A stretch of 7,677 nucleotides of DNA from DAMBHY01 sp032068765 (GCA_032068765.1 DAMBHY010000031.1:1-7677); one strand, 5' to 3'. Shown: positions 1 to 7,369, counted from the stretch's first letter. Notes: a model not told the origin generated them from the sequence alone. Numbers and translations are program-made.

Positions 1-90
1 GACAATAAAGTTGTACACAAAGCACTAAAGTTGTAACCATTCTCAAAAAACGACGCTAATGTTGTATACTTACTGAATGTGTAGTTATAG
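1..90. repeat. Tn7-like transposon end with TnsB-binding repeats
   Basis: Three clear copies of a TnsB-type site lie in direct orientation: core TAAAGTTGTA at 6-15, the same core at 26-35, and TAATGTTGTA at 57-66. A weaker fourth copy (TGTAGTTATA, 7 of 10 matches) is at 80-89. The first site, GACAATAAAGTTGTACAC, closely resembles the Tn7 right-end site GACAATAAAGTCTTAAAC, which in Tn7 follows the 8-bp terminus TGTGGGCG. Start-to-start spacings are 20, 31 and 23 bp, close to the dense packing of Tn7's right end. TnsB binds such repeats to pair the two ends. The terminal TGT should lie about 8 bp before base 1, and the opposite end is not in the window. Confidence 0.85.
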
Positions 91-106
91 GGTTGGAGAC
101 TATAAA
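62..106 (+). promoter_or_regulatory. Candidate tnsA operon promoter overlapping TnsB sites
   Basis: No perfect promoter is visible. The best sigma70-like pairing is TTGTAT (62-67) with TTATAG (85-90), 17 bp apart. TATAAA at 101-106 and TATACT at 65-70 are alternative -10 boxes without a good -35 partner. Any of these would overlap or adjoin the third and fourth TnsB repeats. TnsB binding could then repress its own operon, as is known for Tn7. The exact boxes are a guess; the location follows from tnsA being the first gene and the only upstream space being these bases. Confidence 0.35.
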
Positions 107-150
107 ATGCACATATAGGTACGTATCAATGTCGTTTTTAGGGTACGATC

Positions 151-993
151 ATGGCTAGGGGTAGGCGTCTCAAATCCTATTTGGATTATGAAAATGCGCT
201 AGGTGACGGCATAGGAGTGGGCTATGGCCAAAGTTATCAGCCCTGGCTTAGAGCTCAGGACGTTAAATCCCGTGGAAACCGTTCGATAGTCTTTGGCCTT
301 AAGACGTTTCGAAACCATCATCTCCTTTCTTCTGTCGAAAGTAACTTTTTCTATCTGGCTGAGTTTAATGACTCGGTGATTGATATCCGGGAACAATTCC
401 CACTCTTTCCTCTCCGGCTTACCCAACAAATAGCAAATCATCTACATTTTCAACATCCTATGGTGAGGGGAGTAAGAGGAGTACCTGTCGAAGTTCTGAA
501 TGTTATGACAACCGATTTTTTACTGACCTTGAGAACTCCTGAAGGCGGACTTCGATACAAAGCTATAGCAGTAAAACATAACGAGAGCATACCTGAACGC
601 GAAGCCCAAAAACTTGAAATAGAGAGGATGTTTTGGCAGTTGATTGATGTTGAGTTTCAAATTTATGTTGGCTCGGAACTCAATAACGTCGTCGGTAAAA
701 ACATTTGCTGGGCTACTTCTGTATTAAGAGATGGTTCTGAATTTTATGATAAATATCCTCTTGATAAAATCCTATGGAAGCTTAAACCAGATGTTTATCC
801 CATAGTGGGACTACGTGCAATGATTTCATCAATCATTGGGGTAGATGCACAAGAAGCGATGATGTTATTGCAGGCAATGATTGGATTAAAAATGATAAAA
901 ATTGATTTATCATATCCAATACTCGAAACCGGTCTGATAAAGATAATATCCAATGGCCACTATATAGGACTGAACGCAAATGGATATTATTAG
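151..993 (+). CDS. tnsA: TnsA, Tn7-like transposase endonuclease subunit
   Basis: TnsA is the restriction-enzyme-like subunit of the heteromeric TnsA-TnsB transposase. It cuts the 5' strands at the transposon ends so that transposition is cut-and-paste. The 280-aa product is close to Tn7 TnsA in length and shares long motifs with it, such as HHLLS (56-60) and DIREQFPL (78-85). The nuclease core has E63 (SSVES), D122 (TTDFL) and K142 (AIAVK). The Tn7 residue Q130, two before the lysine, is alanine here (A140). Residues from about 195 to the end correspond to the winged-helix domain that contacts TnsC. The ATG at 151 is preceded by AGGG (139-142 area), with about 8 bp spacing. The stop codon lies inside the next gene, a 14-bp overlap that suggests translational coupling. 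Confidence 0.93.
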   Translation: MARGRRLKSYLDYENALGDGIGVGYGQSYQPWLRAQDVKSRGNRSIVFGLKTFRNHHLLSSVESNFFYLAEFNDSVIDIREQFPLFPLRLTQQIANHLHFQHPMVRGVRGVPVEVLNVMTTDFLLTLRTPEGGLRYKAIAVKHNESIPEREAQKLEIERMFWQLIDVEFQIYVGSELNNVVGKNICWATSVLRDGSEFYDKYPLDKILWKLKPDVYPIVGLRAMISSIIGVDAQEAMMLLQAMIGLKMIKIDLSYPILETGLIKIISNGHYIGLNANGYY

Positions 994-1282
994 AAATTCA
1001 GTCTGGCTCTCTCAAGGCACTGATTTGCTTGCAGAGGGGCTTTATCGTGTTTTGGATTTTGACAAAAAGGTTGATTTGTTAATTTTGTTTAAAATAAAAT
1101 CAGAAAGAACGGGTAAGCCAATTCCTTTCTCATTTTCATTGTTTAAATATTATATTGAATCAAATAGCATAACTTGTAAAGATTATATATACCCTTCATA
1201 TATGTTAGTAGATGAGAAAGAAATAACAGATGAAGACAGGGGAGGCGAGATGAAAATTACAATATCATTAAAGATCTTGTAG
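980..1282 (+). CDS. tnsB: TnsB N-terminal domain fragment, separated by a frameshift
   Basis: This 100-aa frame starts inside tnsA (14-bp overlap, no strong Shine-Dalgarno, probably coupled translation) and ends at TAG 1280-1282. Residues 1 to about 87 fit the N-terminal region of TnsB: GTDLLAEGLYRVLDFD parallels the Tn7 segment that ends PYRILAIED, and it occupies the same place before the DNA-binding helices. The last residues, after DEDRG, are probably out of frame. The other frame reads RRDENYNIIKDLV at this point and matches Tn7 TnsB REEDYRKILPII. The fragment is therefore best read as the first part of tnsB and not as an independent small gene. It has no catalytic residues, and alone it could not act as transposase. 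A genuine split N-terminal subunit is possible but less likely. Confidence 0.75.
   Translation: MDIIRNSVWLSQGTDLLAEGLYRVLDFDKKVDLLILFKIKSERTGKPIPFSFSLFKYYIESNSITCKDYIYPSYMLVDEKEITDEDRGGEMKITISLKIL
1234..1282 (+). other. Frameshift interval within tnsB
   Basis: The upstream frame (starting 980) closes at 1282 and the downstream frame is open from 1234, so any frame change must fall in these 49 bases. Homology to Tn7 TnsB continues in the downstream frame from RRDENY at about 1243. That places the break at or just before the G run 1239-1242. One extra G would give DEDRGRRDENY without interruption and a 707-aa protein. A tetramer A_AAG at 1270-1273, of the kind used for -1 slippage, also lies in the overlap. 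Using it would replace the conserved RRDENY segment, so it fits less well. Confidence 0.75.
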
Positions 1283-1290
1283 ATGACAGA

Positions 1291-3102
1291 ATGTTTCTGT
1301 TCGACTATGCATTACATAAAAAGTCTCACCTTTTAATGGACTACTCCAGAAATAAAAAAATATCACAATATACTATCAGAACGCTTCTGGCGTTGTACTG
1401 GCGACATGGGCAGGATGTTTATGCATTACTACCCGCATTCTCGAACTGTGGTGCCGCTGGGAAAAGTAGAATCAAACATGAAATTAAACTTGGGAATTCC
1501 AAGAAAAACAGAGCATTACCTAATGAACGTTCACGTGTTTTCATTCTTAATGAAAGAGATATAAATAATATTAGAAAATCTCTCATTATGTATCATTATA
1601 AAGTTAACGGAGATACGATAAAGAAAACATTAGAGAGACATATTGATTTGTATTTTAGGGATGAAATTAAAACAGCGAACCTAGAAAATAGAGCTCCATA
1701 TGTTCCTTCTTTAAAACAATTTTCATACTGGAATAAAAAACTCTTCACTAAAGATTTCTCGATAAATAAGAAGAACACGAAAAAAGAAATAGACCTCAAA
1801 ATGCGGGCGCTTTTAGGTAGTGTGGCTAATACAACTGTTTTGCCGGGTGATGTTTTCGAAATAGACTCAACTGTCGCTGATGTACATCTTATTTCGAGTT
1901 TAAACAGACGAAAAGTCATTGGGCGTCCTACTATTTATACAGTGGTGGATCGTGCAACAAGAATGATTGTTGGCCTTCATGTTTCTTTATACCATGCTTC
2001 ATGGCGAGCCGCCCGACAAGCGTTAGCAAATTGCTTTATGCCAAAAAAAGAATATTGTAGATTATTTGGAATCTCTATTACTGATGATGATTGGCCTTGT
2101 TCTCACATTCCATTAACATTGATGTGTGACAACGGGGAGATGATTGGTCTTAAACCTCAGGAAGAGATGACCCCCCTGACAAAACTTGAGTTTGCGCCAG
2201 TCGGTAGAGGCGACAGAAAAAGCATTGTTGAACGCTGTTTCGGCATTCTGAATGATGAGGTTATTCATAGGCTTATTGGAACAACACGAAGGGGAAAGAT
2301 TGTTAAAGGAGAGCCAACACCGCAATCCAGGGCTTGTTTAACGATTCAGGAGGTCACGTCTTTACTGATTCGGGAGATACTTGCACATAATCAGAGAACG
2401 TATGAGGAACTGGCTTATATCAATCCCTTACTGATTGAAAATGATCTCGTAATATCACCAAAAAATAGTTGGATGATAAGCTTAAAGCACGGGAGATTCA
2501 GCGCAAGAGCCGTTGGGGCCGACGAAGTGATCGCACGATTGTTAATCCCTGTGAACGCTAACATTACCGCCGGTGGGATTCAGTACAATAATCTTTTTTA
2601 TGAATGTGATCCTGAAATTGCATCAGGTGTCAGAGTATTTGGAAGAACCACTTGTGAAGCAAGAATAGATGACAATTGCGTAGATTATATATATGTAAGA
2701 TTTGACAAAAATAGCATTTTCAAAAAACATTACCTACTTAAGAAAAGAGATGTATTTAAAGGGAAAGCTCATCTTGATACAGATGTAATGGCTGATTGGG
2801 TAGATACTCAAAAAGAAATTAATTTATTTACTCTGGATTCGCTCAGCAATATCAATAATAAAGATGAATTTAACAGGAAAGGTAACGAAAGATTAAATGA
2901 AATATACGAATCTCGCCGGGTACATGGTAAAGATATTAAAAAGAACAGGAAAAATGAACTTGATTCATTAGGGCGAACTCATGTTGCTAATGGAAGATCT
3001 GAACCCCTACTTCCTTCATCCAGTAATGTTCTGCTTTTGCCTGGCCGGGAGGAGAAACAAAGATGGTTAAAAGGTAAGAAGAAGACTGAGGACGCAGAAT
3101 AA
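1291..3102 (+). CDS. tnsB: TnsB, DDE transposase catalytic subunit (main part of split gene)
   Basis: TnsB binds the transposon ends, cuts the 3' strands and joins them to target DNA. It is an RNase H-fold (retroviral-integrase type) DDE enzyme. In the 603-aa frame counted from ATG 1291, the triad is D192 (FEIDST), D280 (LMCDNGE) and E314 (SIVERCF). The D-D spacing of 88 residues equals that of Tn7 TnsB, and KVIGRPTIYTVVD (208-220) is strongly conserved. Helix-turn-helix DNA-binding segments precede it, including TLLALYWRHGQ (31-41). A basic C-terminal tail ends the protein. ATG 1291 has no Shine-Dalgarno sequence and falls in the middle of a conserved stretch (the frame is open from 1234), so it is unlikely to be the true start. 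With the upstream fragment the protein would have 707 aa. The stop overlaps tnsC by one base (TAATG). Whether active TnsB is made depends on whether the frameshift is real. Confidence 0.9.
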   Translation: MFLFDYALHKKSHLLMDYSRNKKISQYTIRTLLALYWRHGQDVYALLPAFSNCGAAGKSRIKHEIKLGNSKKNRALPNERSRVFILNERDINNIRKSLIMYHYKVNGDTIKKTLERHIDLYFRDEIKTANLENRAPYVPSLKQFSYWNKKLFTKDFSINKKNTKKEIDLKMRALLGSVANTTVLPGDVFEIDSTVADVHLISSLNRRKVIGRPTIYTVVDRATRMIVGLHVSLYHASWRAARQALANCFMPKKEYCRLFGISITDDDWPCSHIPLTLMCDNGEMIGLKPQEEMTPLTKLEFAPVGRGDRKSIVERCFGILNDEVIHRLIGTTRRGKIVKGEPTPQSRACLTIQEVTSLLIREILAHNQRTYEELAYINPLLIENDLVISPKNSWMISLKHGRFSARAVGADEVIARLLIPVNANITAGGIQYNNLFYECDPEIASGVRVFGRTTCEARIDDNCVDYIYVRFDKNSIFKKHYLLKKRDVFKGKAHLDTDVMADWVDTQKEINLFTLDSLSNINNKDEFNRKGNERLNEIYESRRVHGKDIKKNRKNELDSLGRTHVANGRSEPLLPSSSNVLLLPGREEKQRWLKGKKKTEDAE

Positions 3103-4550
3103 TGAATCTTATACGGCGCGTTTCAGCGATATATAAAGAACAGGAGTTACCTGAGTATCGTGGCAATCCCTTAATTGAAGCACTTCCTGAAGCGCTTACG
3201 GAAGATGAAGTACTTCTGGAAATGAGTTATTTCCCCGAAATTGACGAAAAAATCCGCTGGACTGCCCCGGCGAATGTTAGAGAGCAGTATGTCGAACGTA
3301 TAAAGAAATTCCGTTGCCCTCAAACCAATCTTATCCAGGCTTATAAGATGATCTTACGGGCACTTAGGGAAAACTATGCAGCTCGTAATCCTTTAAAAAG
3401 CGGAACAATTCAATATCTTCATTACTATGGAAATGAGCGTCCTGATATTGAGCCAGAAAGTGGATATTTTAAATCCCAGGCTGAAACTATTACGATAGTT
3501 GGAATGAGTGGTTCTGGAAAAACTACCATGATTGAGCAAGTCATGGATCATTTCCCTCAGATTATAGAACACAGCAGCTATAAAGGAGTTTTTCCCGGCT
3601 TCAGTAAGCAAATTGTATGGGTAAAGATTAATTGTCCATACAATTCAAGTGTGAGAGACCTTTGTGAAGAGATTTTACAAAAATTAGATGATGCAATTGG
3701 TATTGAACGAACTACACCTGAGATTAGAAATGGTGCTCTGGCTCGCCAGATTGCACAAAGAATTAAATCATCATTTTTGGGTATCCTTGTTATTGATGAA
3801 ATGCAGAGGCTTAAATTTTCAAGAACCGGGGGTGAGAGTAAGTTGATTGATTTTTTACATGAAATTGTAGATTCCATGGGGGTATCTATGGTTTTTTGTG
3901 GAAATCATCCTTTTGACGAGACGCTGACAAAGAAAATGAGAATTGCCAGGCGGGCAGAGTCTGGTGGTTACATGAAAATTAAGAATGTTAGATACGATTC
4001 ACAAGACTGGCAATCGTTTATTCATTATTTATGGCCATTACAATGGACAAATGTTGAAACTCCATTAAATGATGAGTTAAACGAAAAATTATTCATTTTA
4101 TCTAAAGGCAATATTGGATTGGCTCAGATGATTTATCGGGGGGCACAATTAAAGGTTATCGGTAGCGGCAATGAAATCATCACTGGCGCAGTCTTGTCGG
4201 CCTCTGTACCGGTACTCGTGAGTCATACGGAGGAATATAAGGATACTCCACTCCCGGGGGCCGCGACTGAAGATGAGGAAGCTAAATGGCTCTCTGCATC
4301 TAATGAGGGTGATGCTTCGGCTAAAATCATGGCAGAGAAGTCCCTAAAGTCTTTGATCCCTGGGGATATAGACAGGCCACAGCACAAGGAATTCGTAGGA
4401 AAAATAGACGAGGTTTTGCGCAATTTCGACGAGAAAATACTGTCTCTTGACCACGATCTTGTTATCAACAGAACAGCTGAAAAGAAAAATACCTACGATG
4501 CTCTTCAGCGTTGCGGGCTTATAAATATAGATCCACTTAATAAATTGTAA
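3102..4550 (+). CDS. tnsC: TnsC, AAA+ ATPase transposition regulator
   Basis: TnsC assembles on target DNA in its ATP form, receives the signal from the TniQ-family target selector and recruits and activates TnsA-TnsB. It also mediates target immunity in Tn7. In the 482-aa product, Walker A is GMSGSGKTT (134-142, K140), Walker B is ILVIDEM (228-234, D232 and E233), and VFCGN (264-268) fits sensor 1. The N-terminal ~125 residues probably contact the TniQ protein. The C-terminal region beyond about 385 is acidic and low in conservation, and would carry the TnsA/TnsB contacts. Tn7 TnsC has 555 aa, so this one is somewhat shorter but complete. The start is supported by GAGGA at 3088-3092, 9 bp upstream, and by the TAATG overlap with tnsB. 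The gene looks intact. Confidence 0.93.
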   Translation: MNLIRRVSAIYKEQELPEYRGNPLIEALPEALTEDEVLLEMSYFPEIDEKIRWTAPANVREQYVERIKKFRCPQTNLIQAYKMILRALRENYAARNPLKSGTIQYLHYYGNERPDIEPESGYFKSQAETITIVGMSGSGKTTMIEQVMDHFPQIIEHSSYKGVFPGFSKQIVWVKINCPYNSSVRDLCEEILQKLDDAIGIERTTPEIRNGALARQIAQRIKSSFLGILVIDEMQRLKFSRTGGESKLIDFLHEIVDSMGVSMVFCGNHPFDETLTKKMRIARRAESGGYMKIKNVRYDSQDWQSFIHYLWPLQWTNVETPLNDELNEKLFILSKGNIGLAQMIYRGAQLKVIGSGNEIITGAVLSASVPVLVSHTEEYKDTPLPGAATEDEEAKWLSASNEGDASAKIMAEKSLKSLIPGDIDRPQHKEFVGKIDEVLRNFDEKILSLDHDLVINRTAEKKNTYDALQRCGLINIDPLNKL

Positions 4551-4574
4551 TGAGGTAACAGTTCGTAACGGTCA

Positions 4575-4590
4575 AAGAGAGGTGTGGGAA
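4575..4590 (+). promoter_or_regulatory. Ribosome binding site deciding the tnsD start
   Basis: GAGAGG at 4577-4582 lies 8 bp before ATG 4591, an ideal distance. A GTG at 4582 would add three residues (M-W-E) but overlaps this purine run and has no usable Shine-Dalgarno sequence of its own. Starting at 4591 gives MRMLPVLPDESL, in line with the usual beginning of TnsD/TniQ proteins (Tn7 TnsD begins MRNFPVPYSNEL). Confidence 0.6.
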
Positions 4591-6147
4591 ATGAGAATGT
4601 TGCCTGTTTTGCCTGATGAATCCTTGTTCAGCCGGTTTTGTCGGACAACTACCGTGTACGGTATGTCCCTATCTTCTCTGTTAACGATCATTTTCAACAA
4701 ACCTGATATGAACGTCCATCCAATTCTCAATTCAGGATTAAAGGCTATTTCTCTTCATACATCCGAAAGTGCAGATCAGCTCTGGCATGAACAGACTTTA
4801 CTCCCTCTTTTTGCCTGGGCACTACCAATCAGTCGTAATGAAATTATGGATTTCAACACGACCCCTGCCAGGCTTAATCGATTGTGCCGCCTTAGTAATT
4901 TTTCACTAGGGCAGCGCACACTATTGAAGTTTTGCCCGGTTTGCGCTCGTGAAGATACTTTTCATTATGGTGTTACTTATTGGCATCTGGCGCATCAGCT
5001 TCATGGGGTTACAACCTGCCATCGGCATCCGGTAGCGCTTGAAAGCATCCATGTCCCTTCTTCACCGCACATACGTATTGGACTGATGCCTCCTGTTTCG
5101 TATACAGAACAACTTAGCAATGAGATAGACTTCGATTTTGCTAAGTTTTGTTATGAGTCCCTAAATATAATCAGAAGAAAAGATATTACACACCCCAATT
5201 ACATGGATGTACTTAAAAAGTTGAATTTATTATCATTGGATGGAAATTTAAAGAAAAATGTATTCTACGCACATGTTTATGCTAAGTGCCAGTTATTTGG
5301 GGAGGGTTCATCGGGACTTATACCAACATCCCTAACTGATTATCATTACTGGGAGCCTATACTCAAAGACAAATGTTGTCAGCATCCCACAAAGCATCTT
5401 TTGCTTTGTTATTGTTTGTTAAATACTTGCTGGCCAACGTATGCAGGAAGTCGTACTAATAAAAAGAAAGAAATCTTTAAAAGTCATAAGAAATACAGTT
5501 TTCATATAGTTGAAAATAATACTAGTGTTAGCAACCTTGGGAAGGAATTTAGTCGCAGCAGATGTTACATTAAAACACTTATTTATAAAAAATACCTGAG
5601 GGCGTTTAAGCGAAACACAAAAATTAATATATTCACTGAATTGCTTATCAAGTCTATGGCTGTAAGGGGGTTTAGTCTGGCATCCATAGCTGAGAAAAAC
5701 TCATTATCGGAAGGAGCTGTATCCTCTGTAATTTCATCTTGTTACGGTTTATGCTCATGGCGTAAAAAATGTAAAAAAGATTCTTTAAGACGGCGTCATA
5801 AGCAGAAAATATTAAGATTTATACATAATCAATCCGTTTCTATAACACGAAAGTTAGTCAAAGAAAGTTGTTATGCAAGTTTCTATTGGCTAAATAAACA
5901 TGAATGTGACTGGCTTAATTCCTGTCTTCCTAAAACAATACGATGCTATAAAAATAAAAGAGTAGACTGGAGCGAGAGAGATATTATCTCATCATCATTA
6001 ATAAATGATGTTTTATCTCAGGGGCAGTACTCGATGTCACTTACAAGTCTAGATGCTTTACTGGGAGGGCATGGCTGGCTTTTGAAATACAGAGATAAAC
6101 TACCAATGACAATGATACTTCTCAGAAAAATGGAACTAATTAAATAA
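4591..6147 (+). CDS. tnsD: TnsD-type TniQ protein, site-specific target selector
   Basis: TnsD binds a fixed chromosomal attachment site and recruits TnsC there. The 518-aa length fits Tn7 TnsD (508 aa) better than the shorter TniQ proteins of CRISPR-associated elements. The N-terminal TniQ domain opens with LPVLPDESLFSRFCR and has a CCCH zinc site: C115, C118 (FCPVC), C143 and H146 (CHRH). The C-terminal half is basic. It contains several helix-turn-helix-like segments (about 311-334, 358-389, 414-441 and 484-513) plus RVDWSERD (457-464), which parallels RVDWNQRD in Tn7 TnsD. WLNKHECDWL also parallels a Tn7 TnsD segment ending RHDRDWL. The gene starts 40 bp after tnsC and is in the same operon. 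The target site cannot be read from the window because no host DNA is included. Confidence 0.88.
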   Translation: MRMLPVLPDESLFSRFCRTTTVYGMSLSSLLTIIFNKPDMNVHPILNSGLKAISLHTSESADQLWHEQTLLPLFAWALPISRNEIMDFNTTPARLNRLCRLSNFSLGQRTLLKFCPVCAREDTFHYGVTYWHLAHQLHGVTTCHRHPVALESIHVPSSPHIRIGLMPPVSYTEQLSNEIDFDFAKFCYESLNIIRRKDITHPNYMDVLKKLNLLSLDGNLKKNVFYAHVYAKCQLFGEGSSGLIPTSLTDYHYWEPILKDKCCQHPTKHLLLCYCLLNTCWPTYAGSRTNKKKEIFKSHKKYSFHIVENNTSVSNLGKEFSRSRCYIKTLIYKKYLRAFKRNTKINIFTELLIKSMAVRGFSLASIAEKNSLSEGAVSSVISSCYGLCSWRKKCKKDSLRRRHKQKILRFIHNQSVSITRKLVKESCYASFYWLNKHECDWLNSCLPKTIRCYKNKRVDWSERDIISSSLINDVLSQGQYSMSLTSLDALLGGHGWLLKYRDKLPMTMILLRKMELIK

Positions 6148-6158
6148 GAGGGAGTTAT

Positions 6159-7085
6159 ATGGTTTACGAAAATGAATTGTGGCACAGTTTTCTTCTGCGT
6201 TCACAGATAATGTATAACTTATCCAATTGCAGGAACATAATATCAAAGCATGGCGCACTAAGGTACGATGCCTTTCCTCGTTTCGAACTGATTGATATGT
6301 ACAAATTGCATAGCTTGCAGGATATATATGACATTCTTGCCACTAGAAATGGTTATATACTAACTTCCAATATAGTGTCGTTATCTTCTGGTGTTTACGG
6401 GTATTTTAACGCTGTTGAAGATGCCTGTCGGAAAAATTTTCACATAACTAATTCATATCCATTGGTAAACATCTCAAACATTCGTTACTGTCACAAATGT
6501 ATTGTTGAAGATATACACTCTAAAGGCATTGGTTATCTGCGTCATAGATGGTTGTTTGAATCTAAATGTGCAGTTCATAGTACCAGTTTATATGAGGTTT
6601 GTTTTGATAACTATTTGAATGCAGTGAAAGGACTTAGTGACTTAATTATAAGTGGAATAAATCCTCATGGTTATTGTTCCCTTGTGGTTGACGTTTCAAA
6701 CCCTTTCAAAAATCCAGTGTATATATTACCATGTGCACGTAATAAAATTTTAAAATGGATTTCGGACAATAAAAATATGCTGATTTACTTTCTCTTTGAC
6801 CTCTTTAAAAGTAAATCGCATTCTAGTTTATTAAAGGTTATTGAAGTCAGGATAATGCATAGTAGTTATATTTCTGCGGTGTTCAGGATATTGAGTGAGG
6901 TTAATTTTTGTAATTTCAACTCATTTATTACCGATTTATTCGAGGACGTAAGTTATGCCTCTGTTGGACTTGATGATTATTCTGTTAATGTGGATTTTCT
7001 CAGGCTAAAAGCCGCAGATTGCAAATTTTGCCGGTTCAATGGTAAAAATTTTTGCTCACTTTTTAATGTAAAGCTTCTTCGCTAA
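6159..7085 (+). CDS. Second, divergent TniQ-family protein
   Basis: The 308-aa product shows a TniQ-like plan. It has an N-terminal segment NELWHSFLLRSQIMYNLSN comparable to the DESLFSRFCR start of the preceding TnsD. A CCCH zinc site follows: C111, C114 (RYCHKC), C137 and H140 (CAVH). The long C-terminal DNA-binding half of TnsD is absent. Near the C-terminus a further cluster, C288, C291 and C299 (CKFCRFNGKNFC), could be part of a second zinc site. A good Shine-Dalgarno run (GAGGGAG, 6148-6154) precedes ATG 6159, only 11 bp after tnsD, so it is the last gene of the tns operon. It sits where tnsE lies in Tn7 but does not resemble TnsE and is much shorter. A role in a second target pathway is inferred from its family and position only. 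The gene is very AT-rich. Confidence 0.75.
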   Translation: MVYENELWHSFLLRSQIMYNLSNCRNIISKHGALRYDAFPRFELIDMYKLHSLQDIYDILATRNGYILTSNIVSLSSGVYGYFNAVEDACRKNFHITNSYPLVNISNIRYCHKCIVEDIHSKGIGYLRHRWLFESKCAVHSTSLYEVCFDNYLNAVKGLSDLIISGINPHGYCSLVVDVSNPFKNPVYILPCARNKILKWISDNKNMLIYFLFDLFKSKSHSSLLKVIEVRIMHSSYISAVFRILSEVNFCNFNSFITDLFEDVSYASVGLDDYSVNVDFLRLKAADCKFCRFNGKNFCSLFNVKLLR

Positions 7086-7340
7086 TTTTTACTTCATTTA
7101 TAAACTACTAAGAAAGCTAATAAGATAGGGTTATATATTTTGATTAGGGCGGGAATAAATTATCACTTCCCGAGTATCCCTGGGGGTTACCACCTGAGTA
7201 TGATGCCGGTTAGCAACAACGTCTAAAAGACCTACGATCACGATAAATGTCACTGGGTCACTCTCAAGCAAAGTGGTCAGGGGTGCTAGATACCAGTACT
7301 GCTTACTCAACACGGCCTTGTTTTTGAAAGATGCCGAATC
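7086..7340. other. Spacer between the tns operon and the hipB promoter, no supported gene
   Basis: The first 60 bp are very AT-rich with no clear rho-independent terminator. From about 7145 to 7320 the base composition is visibly more GC-rich than in the tns genes. CGGGAA (7150-7155) and TTCCCG (7167-7172) form a 6-bp inverted repeat with an 11-bp loop, too weak and without a T run to call a terminator. A 60-codon frame on the minus strand with a GTG start (7313 down to 7131) has no recognised domain and is not called. No TnsB-type repeat, CRISPR repeat or tRNA was seen. Confidence 0.5.
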
Positions 7341-7369
7341 TTGGCAAGAGGCGTATTACAGCCTATAGT
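7341..7369 (+). promoter_or_regulatory. Sigma70 promoter of the hipB-like gene
   Basis: TTGGCA (7341-7346) and TATAGT (7364-7369) each match the sigma70 consensus at 5 of 6 positions and are separated by the optimal 17 bp. Transcription would begin near 7376, leaving a leader of about 70 bases before ATG 7448. The -10 box lies entirely inside the first operator dyad, so occupancy by the antitoxin would block RNA polymerase. Confidence 0.75.

Noticed and set aside
1270..1273. Programmed -1 frameshift at A_AAG
   Set aside because: Slippage here would keep the non-conserved GGEMKITISL and lose RRDENYNII, which matches Tn7 TnsB; only the tetramer is present and the upstream codon does not re-pair well.
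980..1282. An independent small accessory gene between tnsA and tnsB
   Set aside because: Its position, length and continuity with the downstream frame fit the N-terminal domain of TnsB better than a separate gene.
4582..4590. GTG start for tnsD
   Set aside because: It overlaps the Shine-Dalgarno run that best serves ATG 4591.
6159..7085. TnsE homologue
   Set aside because: Tn7 TnsE is about 538 aa and lacks this CxxC...CxxH arrangement; the zinc motif and N-terminus point to TniQ.
7150..7172. Rho-independent terminator of the tns operon
   Set aside because: The inverted repeat is only 6 bp with an 11-bp loop and is not followed by a T run.
7131..7313. 60-codon minus-strand open frame with GTG start in the spacer
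   Set aside because: No recognised domain, weak ribosome binding site and no supporting context; kept only as a note in the spacer finding.
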